Counted from the first letter of the stretch, positions 1 through 8,305 are shown. The stretch is DNA of 64,000 nt from Defluviitalea saccharophila (GCF_038396635.1 NZ_CP121687.1:992001-1056000), one strand, 5' to 3'. Numbers and translations are program-made. The notes: generated by a model from the letters alone, not told the origin.

Positions 1-90
1 AAGCACCCCTAAAAAAAGGGTGACGATAATCCAACGCTTCTGCCTCCGTCGATATCCTGCTTTAATATTGCTAAGATTATTTCGAATCAT
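1..90 (-). CDS. Iron-chelate ABC transporter permease, second subunit (partial, N-terminus only)
   Basis: Only the first 30 codons are present; the gene runs off the left edge. It starts with ATG at 90-88, overlapping the TGA of the upstream permease in an ATGA junction. The visible peptide is basic (RNN, RRRQKR) and then enters a hydrophobic segment, as at the N-terminus of FecCD-family permeases. Position directly after a first FecCD permease and a binding protein makes it the second half of a heterodimeric permease. The identity rests mainly on context. Confidence 0.7.
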   Translation of the reverse strand, partial: MIRNNLSNIKAGYRRRQKRWIIVTLFLGVL

Positions 91-1085
91 AATGCTCGCC
101 CCTTTGCTCTCATCGCAATAATAATAAGTATGGGAGCCCCTATAAAAGCTGTTACAATGCCTGCTTCCAATTCCCCTGGACTGCCAATCAATCTTCCCAT
201 AACATCAGAAAGGGTTAAAAGAATTGCTCCTCCCAAAGCTGACATAGGGACAATCCATCGCAAATTAGGTCCACAGATAAGGCGCATGGTATGCGGAACC
301 ATAAGCCCTACAAATCCAATCGGTCCCGCAAGAGCTGTAGTCGCACCACAAAGAAGAACTCCGGCCAATGCCCCTATAAGTCTTACGACTCCAACCCGAA
401 CGCCTAAACCAGTTGCAATGTCATCTCCCATTGCAAGCGCATCCAAAGCAGGAGTAGCTATTAAGCCTAAAATTAAGCCAATAACAAGAAAGGGAAGTAT
501 GGAGAATATTCCCTCCCATGTCGCCCCACTGATGCTTCCAACTTGCCAGAAGCGAACAGCATTCATAACTTGTTCTCTGGGCATAATGATGGCACTCACC
601 AATGAGGATAGAGCCGCACTGGTGGCCGCACCAGCTAAAGCGAGTTTAATGGGTGTTGCTCCACCAGGCCCCATGGACCCTATCCCATAGACAAATACTG
701 CTGTTATTGCAGCACCAATTAAAGCAAGAAATATATACTCCTCTGGAGAACTAATGCCTAAGAATGCAATACCCCCCACAACAAACAATGTAGCTCCGGT
801 ATTGACTCCTAAGATACTTGGATCTGCTATTGGATTACGGGTAATAGCCTGCATCAATGCACCGGATACCCCTAGGGCACTTCCGGCTATGATGCCAAAA
901 ACAGTTCTTGGAATCCGTTCATGAACCACTATCTCATTAATGGTTGTCATTCGGGAGTGTATCAAAGTGTTCAATACTTCATTAAAGTTAATAAATCGTG
1001 CACCAAATGCCAAGGACGCCAAAACACACAATGACAAGCTCATTAGACTGATCATGATTAGTAGGAGTTTTTTAGAGGGCTTCAT
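87..1085 (-). CDS. Iron-siderophore/heme-type ABC transporter permease (FecCD family)
   Basis: A 332-residue polytopic membrane protein, the usual length for FecCD/BtuC permeases. It has an N-terminal signal-anchor helix, then the typical R-I-P-R segment followed by GSALGVSGALMQ and a C-terminal GFVGLMVPH motif, all hallmarks of the family. It moves ferric chelates across the cytoplasmic membrane with the lipoprotein encoded just upstream and an ATPase presumably beyond the window. Its start overlaps the stop of the binding-protein gene by 4 nt (ATGA), so the two are translationally coupled in one Fur-controlled operon. The exact chelate cannot be told. Confidence 0.93.
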   Translation of the reverse strand: MKPSKKLLLIMISLMSLSLCVLASLAFGARFINFNEVLNTLIHSRMTTINEIVVHERIPRTVFGIIAGSALGVSGALMQAITRNPIADPSILGVNTGATLFVVGGIAFLGISSPEEYIFLALIGAAITAVFVYGIGSMGPGGATPIKLALAGAATSAALSSLVSAIIMPREQVMNAVRFWQVGSISGATWEGIFSILPFLVIGLILGLIATPALDALAMGDDIATGLGVRVGVVRLIGALAGVLLCGATTALAGPIGFVGLMVPHTMRLICGPNLRWIVPMSALGGAILLTLSDVMGRLIGSPGELEAGIVTAFIGAPILIIIAMRAKGRAL

Positions 1086-2125
1086 TCTACTTTATCAGCT
1101 GCCTCTCCAATGATAGTAAGATATTCATCAATTGTAGCCGGAATGGAAAGCGCACTTGGTGTAGCAGATGCTGCTAAAGGTGTACCATCTTCAATTAATG
1201 CAACTGAACCTCTCTTAATGGCTGGAAGGCTTCCAAGCAAAGGATCTGCCTGAAGTGCTTTTAATAATTCATCATTGCCGTAGGCTATAATCACTTCAAC
1301 GTCTTGAAGTAAATCCACATTTTCTGAACTTAATTCCAAATAAAAGCTATTGGTGTCCTGAGCTAATTTTGCAATACTGTCCGGTAATTCCATCCCTAAA
1401 TCTAAAAGATAAGCTGCACGGGGATCATTGGGATGATATATGTAGAACTTTCCTAAATCTGATGGCGTAAAAGCAAAGAAAGCTGCTTTTTTACCTTTTA
1501 TGCCTGGATGTCCACTAACTTTTTCTTCTATCAAAGCTTCTAATTCCTCAACTAAGGCTTCCCCTTCAGATTGCATGCCCATGCCAGTTGCATTAACAGT
1601 AATTTGTTCACGCCAATAGGTTTGCCATGGAAATTCTGGATACGCCACGACAGGAGCGATTTGACTCAATAAATCGTATTCTTCCTGGGTGATTCCTGAA
1701 TAAGCGGCAAGTATAACGTCAGGTTGAACATCACTAATTGCTTCGTAATTCAAACCATCTGTATCATTAAAAATAATAGGTTCTTCCTCTCCCAATTCTT
1801 TAAATTTAGCTAACGTCCAAGGCAAAAGACCGCTGCCATCAAGTACTCCGTAATTGGCCTGGGAAACGCCAACAGGAACAACCCCTAATGCCAAAGGCAG
1901 GTCTTGATTTCCCCAAGCAATAGCAGCAACCCGTTCTGGTTTGCTTTCTATAATCGTTTCTCCAAAGGCGTGTTGAATCACTATTGGATAGTCACCAGTA
2001 GATTCTGAACTCTGTGTATTTTCTTCCAGGGATGGTACAGTAGTTTGTTTACTTCCACACCCTGTTAATACAATACTAAGTACAAATAAAAGGGTAAAAA
2101 TAAACTTAAACTTTGGGTAATTCAT
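1082..2125 (-). CDS. Iron-siderophore ABC transporter substrate-binding lipoprotein
   Basis: A 347-residue lipoprotein with a lipobox (VLTGC, Cys23) and a Fhu/Fec-type periplasmic-binding domain (PF01497 type) over the rest. Motifs fitting the family include PERVAAIAWGNQDLPLALG near residue 63 and YEAISDVQPDVILAAYSG near residue 126. It captures a ferric chelate outside the membrane and delivers it to the following permeases. It is the first gene of the operon, behind a sigma-A promoter overlapped by a Fur box (2187-2206). The ligand (siderophore or heme) is not determinable; lack of conserved heme ligands makes a siderophore more likely. Confidence 0.92.
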   Translation of the reverse strand: MNYPKFKFIFTLLFVLSIVLTGCGSKQTTVPSLEENTQSSESTGDYPIVIQHAFGETIIESKPERVAAIAWGNQDLPLALGVVPVGVSQANYGVLDGSGLLPWTLAKFKELGEEEPIIFNDTDGLNYEAISDVQPDVILAAYSGITQEEYDLLSQIAPVVAYPEFPWQTYWREQITVNATGMGMQSEGEALVEELEALIEEKVSGHPGIKGKKAAFFAFTPSDLGKFYIYHPNDPRAAYLLDLGMELPDSIAKLAQDTNSFYLELSSENVDLLQDVEVIIAYGNDELLKALQADPLLGSLPAIKRGSVALIEDGTPLAASATPSALSIPATIDEYLTIIGEAADKVE

Positions 2126-2186
2126 GATTTTTTCTTCCTTTCTTCTGTGAAATAAAATTATGTACAGCTCATTTTCAATATATCGC

Positions 2187-2206
2187 TGATAATGATTATC
2201 GTTATT
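2187..2206 (-). promoter_or_regulatory. Fur box controlling the iron uptake operon
   Basis: The plus strand reads GATAATGATTATCGTTATT at 2188-2206, matching the 19-bp Fur consensus at 16 positions. The 7-1-7 core (TGATAAT-G-ATTATCG, 2187-2201) is nearly perfect. It lies just downstream of the -10 element, where bound Fur-Fe(II) would block transcription. Further AT-rich half-sites (ATAATAATCATTA) continue across the promoter. Confidence 0.88.
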
Positions 2207-2235
2207 ATACTATAATAATAATCATTACATGTCAA
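2204..2235 (-). promoter_or_regulatory. Sigma-A promoter of the iron uptake operon
   Basis: On the minus strand a perfect -35 TTGACA (2235-2230) is followed after 17 nt by TAGTAT (2212-2207), or after 20 nt by TATAAT (2209-2204). The start codon of the binding protein lies about 80 nt downstream. The Fur box overlaps its start region. Confidence 0.8.
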
Positions 2236-2328
2236 CTGTTTTACTCAGAACCCATATGAAATTTGGCAATTTCCCTACATGATTTTTCCAAATAGAATCA
2301 AGATGATCTTTTTTTATTCAAAAAAATA

Positions 2329-2349
2329 GCGTGCAAAAAAACTGCACGC
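2329..2349 (-). terminator. Intrinsic terminator after the MscS gene
   Basis: A 7-bp stem GCGTGCA/TGCACGC with a T-rich loop, followed on the minus strand by TATTTTTTT. It lies 46 bp after the MscS stop and upstream of the iron operon promoter. Confidence 0.8.
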
Positions 2350-2395
2350 ATTCCTTCTATATATTTAATTTCTAAAATAATAAAGCCAAAACACA

Positions 2396-3625
2396 TCATA
2401 TCCCGCGACTGAAATCATACCCTGAGGGCTTTTGATAAATCCTTAAATCAAACTCAGGTACTACAGCTAATAAATGATCAAAAATATCTGACTGAATTCG
2501 CTCATAGTCAGCCCATAGAATTTCATTAGTAAAGGCATAGAGTTCAATAGGCAATCCATTTTCCCCAGGGGGAAGCTGCCTGACAATTTGCGTCATCTCC
2601 TTACTTACCTTAGGATGATTTTTTAAATAATGTTCAATATATACTCTAAAAATCCCTATATTCGTTAAGTGTCTTCCATTGGCAAGATGGCAATCGTCTA
2701 TATTACAGGCTTTATTATGTTCAGCAATTTCTTTTCTTTTGTTCTTAATGTATTTGTGAATACATTGAATGCTTTCTAATCGATTCAACATTTCATCATT
2801 ACAAAACTTTATGCTTGTAACATCAATATAGATGGCTCTTTTGATTCTTCTTCCCCCTGCCTCCATCATGCCCCGCCAATTTTTAAAGGATTCTTGCATA
2901 AATGCATGGGTGGGAATATACGTAATGGTTTTATCAAAATTTTGTATTTTGACAGTATGCAGGGTTATTTCTAATACATCCCCATCTGCCCCGAATTTCG
3001 GCATTTCAATCCAGTCTCCGATTTGCAGCATATTGTTTGATGTTATTTGTATACTGGCTACAAGCCCCAGAATGGAATTTTGAAAAATAAGGATTACCAC
3101 CGCAGTGGCTGCGCCGATACCACTTAATAAAATCCATGGGGAGCGGTCAATTAATACACTGATAATCACTATAATGCCTATGGTATAGGAAAGAATGTTA
3201 AGAACCTGAAGATATCCCTTAATCGGCCTTATCTTAGAGATTTCGAACTTTGAATATATATCATTTATTGCATCTAAAAGTCCATTAATTGCTAATAGAA
3301 CAAGGAAAATGATACAAGAATAAGCGATTCTTTCAATCCACTCTGTGAAAGGAGGAAATAATGGCGCAAAGGCATGTATAATCCCAATGGGTATAATACG
3401 TACTAAGCGATCAAAAATTTTTCTCTCTGTAAGAATAGTATGCCAATTGGTCTTTGTCTTTCCCGCATAGGATTCTAATATTCTAAAAAGGACTCTTCGT
3501 ACAATCGAAGCTGCACTCAAACTAATGACAATAACTGCAATGAGGGCAACTATATTAGATAAATGCGGTGCTATAGTTTCATTTACTCCATAGTCTATGG
3601 CTAAATGCTTAACTTTTTCAATCAA
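2396..3625 (-). CDS. MscS-family mechanosensitive channel, YbdG-like
   Basis: A membrane protein with about five transmembrane helices, then the MscS pore helix region (SGIGAATAVVILIFQNSILGLVASIQI) and a cytosolic beta domain (GDWIEMPKFGADGDVLEITLHTV split in the text by no break). The long C-terminal part and the W-I-E-M signature resemble YbdG/MscM miniconductance channels, which release solutes on hypo-osmotic shock. The open frame extends to a TTG at 3667, but a GGGAGG ribosome site at 3640-3635 points to the TTG at 3625, giving 409 residues; ATG at 3655 is a third option. It is monocistronic with its own terminator. Confidence 0.88.
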   Translation of the reverse strand: MIEKVKHLAIDYGVNETIAPHLSNIVALIAVIVISLSAASIVRRVLFRILESYAGKTKTNWHTILTERKIFDRLVRIIPIGIIHAFAPLFPPFTEWIERIAYSCIIFLVLLAINGLLDAINDIYSKFEISKIRPIKGYLQVLNILSYTIGIIVIISVLIDRSPWILLSGIGAATAVVILIFQNSILGLVASIQITSNNMLQIGDWIEMPKFGADGDVLEITLHTVKIQNFDKTITYIPTHAFMQESFKNWRGMMEAGGRRIKRAIYIDVTSIKFCNDEMLNRLESIQCIHKYIKNKRKEIAEHNKACNIDDCHLANGRHLTNIGIFRVYIEHYLKNHPKVSKEMTQIVRQLPPGENGLPIELYAFTNEILWADYERIQSDIFDHLLAVVPEFDLRIYQKPSGYDFSRGI

Positions 3626-3681
3626 ATATGAATCCCTCCCGTACAGAAAGAACATATTTGGTCTCAAGCTTCAAAAATCAG

Positions 3682-4110
3682 CTATTCATATTTGCACCAC
3701 TTCATGATATATTCAATTTCATTCGTATTTTTATCGATCTGTTCATGAATAATGGCAAAGCCTTCTCTTAGATAAAAGTTAACCGCTCTATTATTTTTCT
3801 TATAAACTTGCAGTAAAAGTTCTGTATGTCTTTCCTTAATATGATTTAATAATGCCTTTCCTATTCCTTTTGATTGGCAAATTGTTTCAACAAACAGGCC
3901 AGCAATATAGTTTTGACTTAATCCAATAAACCCTTGAATGGAATCATTTTCTTCATATACAAAAATAGTTGCCTCTGGAAGCATTTGTTTTACGTTATCA
4001 TAGTTGCTTTTCCAATAGTCTTCATGGATAAAATTATGTGCGGCAATATTGGTTTCCAGCCATAATTTCATAACACTGTGCATGTCATTTTCTTTAAACT
4101 CTCTAATCAT
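3682..4110 (-). CDS. GNAT family N-acetyltransferase
   Basis: A 142-residue single-domain acetyltransferase. It starts MIREFKENDMHSVMKLW as is typical for GNATs and carries the acetyl-CoA loop Q-x-x-G-I-G-K (QSKGIGKALLNHI) near residue 83, then the YKKNNRAVNFYLREGF motif B near residue 115. The start is preceded by AAGGAG. The acceptor is unknown; small stand-alone GNATs of this type modify proteins, antibiotics or small amines. It sits alone between the channel gene and a divergent FG-GAP gene. Confidence 0.88.
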   Translation of the reverse strand: MIREFKENDMHSVMKLWLETNIAAHNFIHEDYWKSNYDNVKQMLPEATIFVYEENDSIQGFIGLSQNYIAGLFVETICQSKGIGKALLNHIKERHTELLLQVYKKNNRAVNFYLREGFAIIHEQIDKNTNEIEYIMKWCKYE

Positions 4111-4215
4111 CGTAGTCTCCTTTAAATGTGAACTTTTTTATAATGAATAACTGATACCAATTATACCATTTAAACATATAATAATAAAAAGATATAGTGA
4201 TCTGGAGGAATAATT

Positions 4216-4950
4216 ATGTTTATGAATCCTTATTATAGAATAGATGCTGCCACTCCCCCCTTTGTGGTCGCTTCTGCCCGAGGAGATGTGACGGGCGACG
4301 GAATACCTGATACTGTTTACCTCACCGGGGTTAAAACCAGTGACAGTCCTTTTATTCAAAAAATTACTCTTTCAATAAAGGATGGTCGAACAGGTAGGGT
4401 TGTATCTGTTCCTCTTAAATCTGACGCAGGTTATAATCCTACAGTTTTTTTAGGGGATTTTACTGGTGATGGAATTAAAGACATTTTAATTGGTATTACA
4501 TCCGGGGGCAGTGGAGGCATCATGTATTATTATATTTACTCCGATGCAGGAAACATTCCTAAATTATTATTTGATTATGAAGTTTTTAATCAAAGCTATA
4601 AATATGAGGTAATTTACAGAGACCAATATAAAGTAGATGTAATCAATATTACAGACAGAATAAAATACATTATAGATATATCTAATAGAGACCAGGAGTA
4701 TCTACAAGAAATATATAATGCAGATGGCACCCTAAAAGAACCCATCGAAGGATTTGTAAGTCCCTTAAGCGGTCTTTATCCAATTGATTTCGATTCTAAT
4801 GGAGTGTATGAACTTCTGGGATTCCAGAGAATTTCTGGCAGATATGCTGCCGATGCCTTAGGCTATATTCAAACATCCTTAGAATGGGATAAAAATAGAT
4901 TTAAACTAAGAGATCAATTTGTATCCATTTATGGATCCCAATATCAATAA
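4216..4950 (+). CDS. FG-GAP/VCBS-repeat protein, calcium-binding-like
   Basis: A 244-residue protein without signal peptide or membrane helix. It has three D-x-x-G-D-G-x-x-D type loops: DVTGDGIPD near residue 25, DFTGDGIKD near residue 83 and DFDSNGVYE near residue 193. Such loops bind Ca2+ in FG-GAP beta-propeller blades and dockerin/EF-hand-like sites. Cytosolic or spore-associated proteins of this kind occur in Clostridia, but the function is not known. A good ribosome site (TGGAGG) precedes the ATG, and a strong bidirectional terminator follows. The lack of an export signal is notable for this fold. Confidence 0.82.
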   Translation: MFMNPYYRIDAATPPFVVASARGDVTGDGIPDTVYLTGVKTSDSPFIQKITLSIKDGRTGRVVSVPLKSDAGYNPTVFLGDFTGDGIKDILIGITSGGSGGIMYYYIYSDAGNIPKLLFDYEVFNQSYKYEVIYRDQYKVDVINITDRIKYIIDISNRDQEYLQEIYNADGTLKEPIEGFVSPLSGLYPIDFDSNGVYELLGFQRISGRYAADALGYIQTSLEWDKNRFKLRDQFVSIYGSQYQ

Positions 4951-4965
4951 TACCCTCCCAAATTA

Positions 4966-5007
4966 AGAAGCCATCCTCTGTTATTATTAAAACAGAAGAT
5001 GGCTTCT
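4966..5007. terminator. Bidirectional terminator between convergent genes
   Basis: A hairpin with outer arms AGAAGCCATC (4966-4975) and GATGGCTTCT (4998-5007), extended inward by CTCTGTT/AACAGA. T-rich flanks exist on both sides, so it can end both the FG-GAP gene and the SDR gene. Confidence 0.85.
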
Positions 5008-5022
5008 TCTAATGTGGTTTTT

Positions 5023-5763
5023 TCAATTTTCTCTATAATACCAATTCCAGTCTCCATGATAAATCATTCTTTTATTCATACCGCCATCTACAGTAATGGT
5101 TTCCCCGGTAATAAAATCCTGCTGACACAGGAATAAAACCATATCCGAAATATCTTTTGGCGTTCCTATTTTCCCTGCCGGAATTGCAGCACGGTCTTCG
5201 TAACTAAGCTCTTGCTGATCGGTTACATTGATCCAGCCTGGGGCAATGCAATTCACAAGAACATCTGGACCCAGGGATATCGCCAACGCATGGGTTAAAG
5301 CAACAATCCCACCCTTCGCACTGGCATAGGCTTCTGTATCAGGTTCGGATTGAAATGCTCTGGAAGATGCAATGTTAATAATTCTCCCTTTATTTTTAAT
5401 CAATTCATCTTTACATAAACGACTGAGCTCATAGGGTGCTTTTAATCCGATGGATAAAATATAATCAAATTCTTCATAACTTAAAGAAGACAAAATACCT
5501 TTACTGCCACGACAAGCATTATTAACCAGAACATCGATTCTTCCCATCTTTTCAATTGCAAATTCAATAAATTCTTTTAGTGTTAATGGATTGGAAATAT
5601 CACCATGAAAATAAAAGAGGTTCGGATACTCCTTTGCAAATTCAACAGATCGTTTATCGTCTATATCAATAAAGCATACCTTATCCCCAGCTTTAATGAA
5701 GTCCACACATATCTGTTTTCCTATGCCATGTCCGCCTCCTGTAACAACAATTCCTCTATTCAT
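5023..5763 (-). CDS. Short-chain dehydrogenase/reductase (SDR)
   Basis: A 246-residue classical SDR. The cofactor motif TGGGHGIG is at residues 8-15, NNA at 81-83, and the catalytic S134-Y146-K150 set is complete. Acidic residues after beta-2 (FIDIDD, about 31-36) favour NAD(H) over NADP(H). The C-terminal GETITVDGG segment is typical. The substrate is unknown: these enzymes oxidise or reduce sugars, alcohols or acyl chains. It lies 16 bp downstream of the GyrI-like gene and probably shares its transcript. Confidence 0.92.
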   Translation of the reverse strand: MNRGIVVTGGGHGIGKQICVDFIKAGDKVCFIDIDDKRSVEFAKEYPNLFYFHGDISNPLTLKEFIEFAIEKMGRIDVLVNNACRGSKGILSSLSYEEFDYILSIGLKAPYELSRLCKDELIKNKGRIINIASSRAFQSEPDTEAYASAKGGIVALTHALAISLGPDVLVNCIAPGWINVTDQQELSYEDRAAIPAGKIGTPKDISDMVLFLCQQDFITGETITVDGGMNKRMIYHGDWNWYYREN

Positions 5764-5779
5764 GATATTCTCCTTTCAA

Positions 5780-6430
5780 TTACTCGGTTACTATCCTTTC
5801 AATTGGATGTCTAATGACTGTTTTAAGCTTTTCCGGTGCCGTTTTGCGTGGATCACTAATATATATTTCGTGATGCTGTCGTAAGCCCGACATCACCGTT
5901 TTATATCCCTGTGATTCTATGTACTCTTCCAATGCCGCAACGGTAGGAGGTTCATCGTCATAAGAACCTATATGCATGACCTGAGCGCACAAACCTTCAG
6001 TGAAGTCCTCAAGGCGGGCTATGGATACGTTAAGCTCAGGCTTTTTCTTTGACAAACTCGCCTTCGCCATTTCAAAAACCTCTGAGGTAACGAACTCTGG
6101 CTGACGAATCATCATCGTCCAACAAAATTCATCCTTCCTTCCAATAACATTGCCATCGAAATAATTATTTTCAAACCACCAAAGTCCCTCTAACGGCGGA
6201 ACAACATAATCAAAATAGCCTTCTGGCTGAACACTGCCCTTCTTGCTCATTTTGATAGTATAGGATAAGCCATACAGTACTTCTACGGCTTCCTTATAAA
6301 AGGGCGAAGTATTTGGGTTTCCCTTACCATCCACCATAATAAAACGCATTTTCGGCACATCAACAATACTAGGCGTTGTTTTCGGTAAATAAAGGTCTTT
6401 AAATTCTTTTTTAAAATCAAACGCTCCCAT
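5780..6430 (-). CDS. GyrI-like small-molecule-binding domain protein
   Basis: A 216-residue soluble protein resembling the stand-alone GyrI-like/SOUL-type proteins (PF06445 family): it starts FDFKKEFKDLYLPKTTPSIV, has MRFIMVDGKGNPN near residue 28 and the C-terminal HHEIYISDPRKTAPEKLKTV block usual in this subgroup. Relatives bind or hydrolyse hydrophobic drug-like compounds. It follows a TipA-type MerR regulator with a terminator between, and precedes an SDR. A role in handling toxic small molecules is an inference from this context. Confidence 0.85.
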   Translation of the reverse strand: MGAFDFKKEFKDLYLPKTTPSIVDVPKMRFIMVDGKGNPNTSPFYKEAVEVLYGLSYTIKMSKKGSVQPEGYFDYVVPPLEGLWWFENNYFDGNVIGRKDEFCWTMMIRQPEFVTSEVFEMAKASLSKKKPELNVSIARLEDFTEGLCAQVMHIGSYDDEPPTVAALEEYIESQGYKTVMSGLRQHHEIYISDPRKTAPEKLKTVIRHPIERIVTE

Positions 6431-6493
6431 AGACCACAGTCCTTTCTATAACATGTTTAATAAAATTTTTTACCATTTTCTATGTAATGTAAA

Positions 6494-6519
6494 AGGGCGA
6501 GTACTTATGCACTCACCCT
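6494..6519 (-). terminator. Intrinsic terminator after the MerR gene
   Basis: On the minus strand a G-C-rich stem (AGGGTGAGT paired with ACTCGCCCT, including one G-U) has an ATAA-containing loop and is followed by TTTTA. It separates the MerR gene from the GyrI-like gene, implying partial readthrough or a separate promoter for the latter. Confidence 0.78.
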
Positions 6520-6535
6520 CTTAATTATATTATTT

Positions 6536-7294
6536 TTATTTATTTGTGTAAATCAAAATCGCATCTCTTAAGAACTCTGCCAGTCCTGGCTGTACCTTAT
6601 CATAATATGCTTTAAATCTTTCATCCGCCACATACATTTGAGCTACCCCTGCATGTGCTTCCTTGTTGTAGTTTCCCCATGCAAAACTGATCCATTGACG
6701 ATGCAAGTCTGCTGCTTTTTGTGCCGCTTCACTGCCTGGATCTCCGGCAGCCATAGCTTCTTTTAATGTGTCAAACATTTCTCTTTCTATTTTTTGGAGT
6801 GCCTCGTATTGTTCCTGGGTCATATTTTTAAATTGCTGGTTAGACCTTTCTACCTGCTCATCCCCGTATTTTTCTCTTATTTCTTTTCCGTATTTTTTCT
6901 CGTTTTCATCTAATAATTTTTGTTTAAAGCCTTCAAATTTTTCTTGATCAGACATTTCAATTCTCCCTTCTTGCGATGCAATGGTTTTTTCAACATTGCT
7001 AATTAATATATCTAACTGTTTTCTTTTTTCGAGGAGTTTTTCACGATGTTCTATCAGTGCAGCAGTTGGATTAAATGTAGGGGATGTTATGATTTCTTTG
7101 ATTTGATCCAAGCTTACTCCTAATTCTCTGTAAAATAAGATTTGCTGCAGCCTGTTCACTTCCTCCTGACCGTAAATGCGATATCCTGATGAATTGATTC
7201 TTGCCGGCTTTAGAATCCCTATTTCATCATAATATCTTAAGGTTCTGGTACTTATACCTGCCAGTTTCCCTAGTTTTTGCACTGTATATTCCAT
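6536..7294 (-). CDS. MerR family regulator with TipAS drug-binding domain
   Basis: A 252-residue regulator. Residues 1-70 form the MerR winged helix (YTVQKLGKLAGISTRTLRYYDEIG), then a coiled-coil dimerisation helix (about 75-120) and a C-terminal TipAS antibiotic-recognition domain (about 135-250, with the HRQWISFAWGNY and YVADERFKAYYD blocks). TipA-type proteins activate promoters with over-long spacers when they bind thiopeptides or other multi-ring drugs. Its own promoter has exactly such a 19-bp spacer with an internal dyad, so autoactivation is likely. A GAGGAGGTG ribosome site precedes the ATG. Confidence 0.94.
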   Translation of the reverse strand: MEYTVQKLGKLAGISTRTLRYYDEIGILKPARINSSGYRIYGQEEVNRLQQILFYRELGVSLDQIKEIITSPTFNPTAALIEHREKLLEKRKQLDILISNVEKTIASQEGRIEMSDQEKFEGFKQKLLDENEKKYGKEIREKYGDEQVERSNQQFKNMTQEQYEALQKIEREMFDTLKEAMAAGDPGSEAAQKAADLHRQWISFAWGNYNKEAHAGVAQMYVADERFKAYYDKVQPGLAEFLRDAILIYTNK

Positions 7295-7316
7295 CTCTTC
7301 ACCTCCTCACACAATG

Positions 7317-7347
7317 AGCATACACCTTTACGTAACGTCAATGTCAA
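7317..7347 (-). promoter_or_regulatory. MerR-type promoter with 19-bp spacer and operator dyad
   Basis: On the minus strand TTGACA (7347-7342) and TATGCT (7322-7317) are separated by 19 bp, the over-long spacing that MerR activators correct by twisting DNA. Between them lies the near-palindrome TTGACGT-T-ACGTAAA (7341-7327; 6 of 7 arm positions match). It resembles the operators of TipA-type regulators. Confidence 0.85.
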
Positions 7348-7360
7348 TAGATTTTATTTT

Positions 7361-7735
7361 TTATTTTAAAGTTTTGCCGCAATAGGGACAATAAACATAT
7401 CGAGGATCAATGGTTGCACCACAGTGATAACATACATTGGACTGTTCTGCAACGCCTAAAGATTCCAATTCGCTGGATTTTATTTCTACCGATTCGCCCC
7501 CCTCTATTCTTTTTCCTATTTCAGAATGGATTTCAAATATTTTATTGCAACATGAAGTTTTAATGAAGTATCGAGTGTTCCACTTAAATATAGGAATAAA
7601 AAATATATGAAAATAATTATACATCTTAATCAAACGATAGCTTCCAAAAGCTTCGCAGGCAGGGCAGATAATATTACGCCTGTCCGATACTTCTTTTTGT
7701 TTTTGCTCAATCCCAAATATCCCAATAAAAAACAT
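7361..7735 (-). CDS. Zinc-ribbon protein
   Basis: A 124-residue protein with two zinc-binding modules. The first uses Cys24/Cys27 (CPAC) with Cys62/Cys63; the second is a C-terminal zinc ribbon, Cys102/Cys105 (CYHCG) and Cys116/Cys119 (CPYCG). A hydrophobic stretch (MYNYFHIFFIPIFKW, about 38-52) lies between the first pairs. Such zinc-ribbon proteins are common in Clostridia and have no assigned function. It is divergent from the encapsulin operon and ends just before the MerR promoter. Confidence 0.8.
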   Translation of the reverse strand: MFFIGIFGIEQKQKEVSDRRNIICPACEAFGSYRLIKMYNYFHIFFIPIFKWNTRYFIKTSCCNKIFEIHSEIGKRIEGGESVEIKSSELESLGVAEQSNVCYHCGATIDPRYVYCPYCGKTLK

Positions 7736-7767
7736 ATCTTCATCTCTCCTTAAAACACATAGCTAAA

Positions 7768-7796
7768 TTGTCATTGCAAATTGTTTATTCTAATAT
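7768..7796 (+). promoter_or_regulatory. Probable sigma-A promoter of the encapsulin operon
   Basis: TTGTCA (7768-7773) and TAATAT (7791-7796) are separated by 17 bp. The start codon is about 125 nt downstream, leaving a long leader. I found no convincing Fur or PerR box in it. Confidence 0.55.
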
Positions 7797-7920
7797 TTTA
7801 TCATTAAATTCTATAAACATAAATCAGACCTTCCAAAAATTCATGAATAATACATATTAATTTGCATAAGATATCTAAGATACGAAACATTAATTGAAAT
7901 ATGAATAAGGAGGAGCAATT

Positions 7921-8274
7921 ATGGATTATCATGAACCGGTAGAATTGCTTGATGAAAAAGCTAGAGATATCGCCAGAGTACTTCATAGTTTAAAGGAAGA
8001 AGTTGAAGCAGTGAATTGGTATCATCAACGGGTTTCAGCTTCTAAAGATCCACAGGTTAAGGCTATTTTAGCCCATAATCGTGACGAAGAAATAGAACAT
8101 GCAGTTATGGCAATCGAATGGCTTAGAAGAAATCTTCCTGCATGGGATAAAGAACTTCGTACATACTTATTTACAGAAGGACCAATTACTCAGATAGAAG
8201 AAGGAATCGAGGATCATTCTACCACAAATAATTCGGCTACATTCCATTTAAACATAGGTAATATGAAAAGATAA
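7921..8274 (+). CDS. Encapsulated ferritin-like protein (EncFtn), encapsulin cargo
   Basis: A 117-residue helical protein. E27, E57 and H60, with W33 and Y34, fit the ferroxidase residues E32, E62, H65, W38 and Y39 of the Rhodospirillum EncFtn (known family), within the E-E-V-E-A-V-N-W-Y and HNRDEEIEHA motifs. EncFtn assembles as ring decamers, oxidises Fe(II) and feeds iron into the shell. After a flexible linker (about 95-105) the last residues FHLNIGNMKR match the cargo-loading peptide type (hydrophobic-x-I/V-G-x-hydrophobic) that binds the shell interior. The encapsulin gene follows 31 bp downstream. Confidence 0.95.
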   Translation: MDYHEPVELLDEKARDIARVLHSLKEEVEAVNWYHQRVSASKDPQVKAILAHNRDEEIEHAVMAIEWLRRNLPAWDKELRTYLFTEGPITQIEEGIEDHSTTNNSATFHLNIGNMKR

Positions 8275-8305
8275 ATACGATACAAATATTAAAGGAGGTT
8301 GTCCT

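Noticed and set aside
4138-4359. Minus-strand ORF opposite the FG-GAP gene start
   Set aside because: It is antisense to a gene with a clear ribosome site and family motifs, and has no ribosome site itself.
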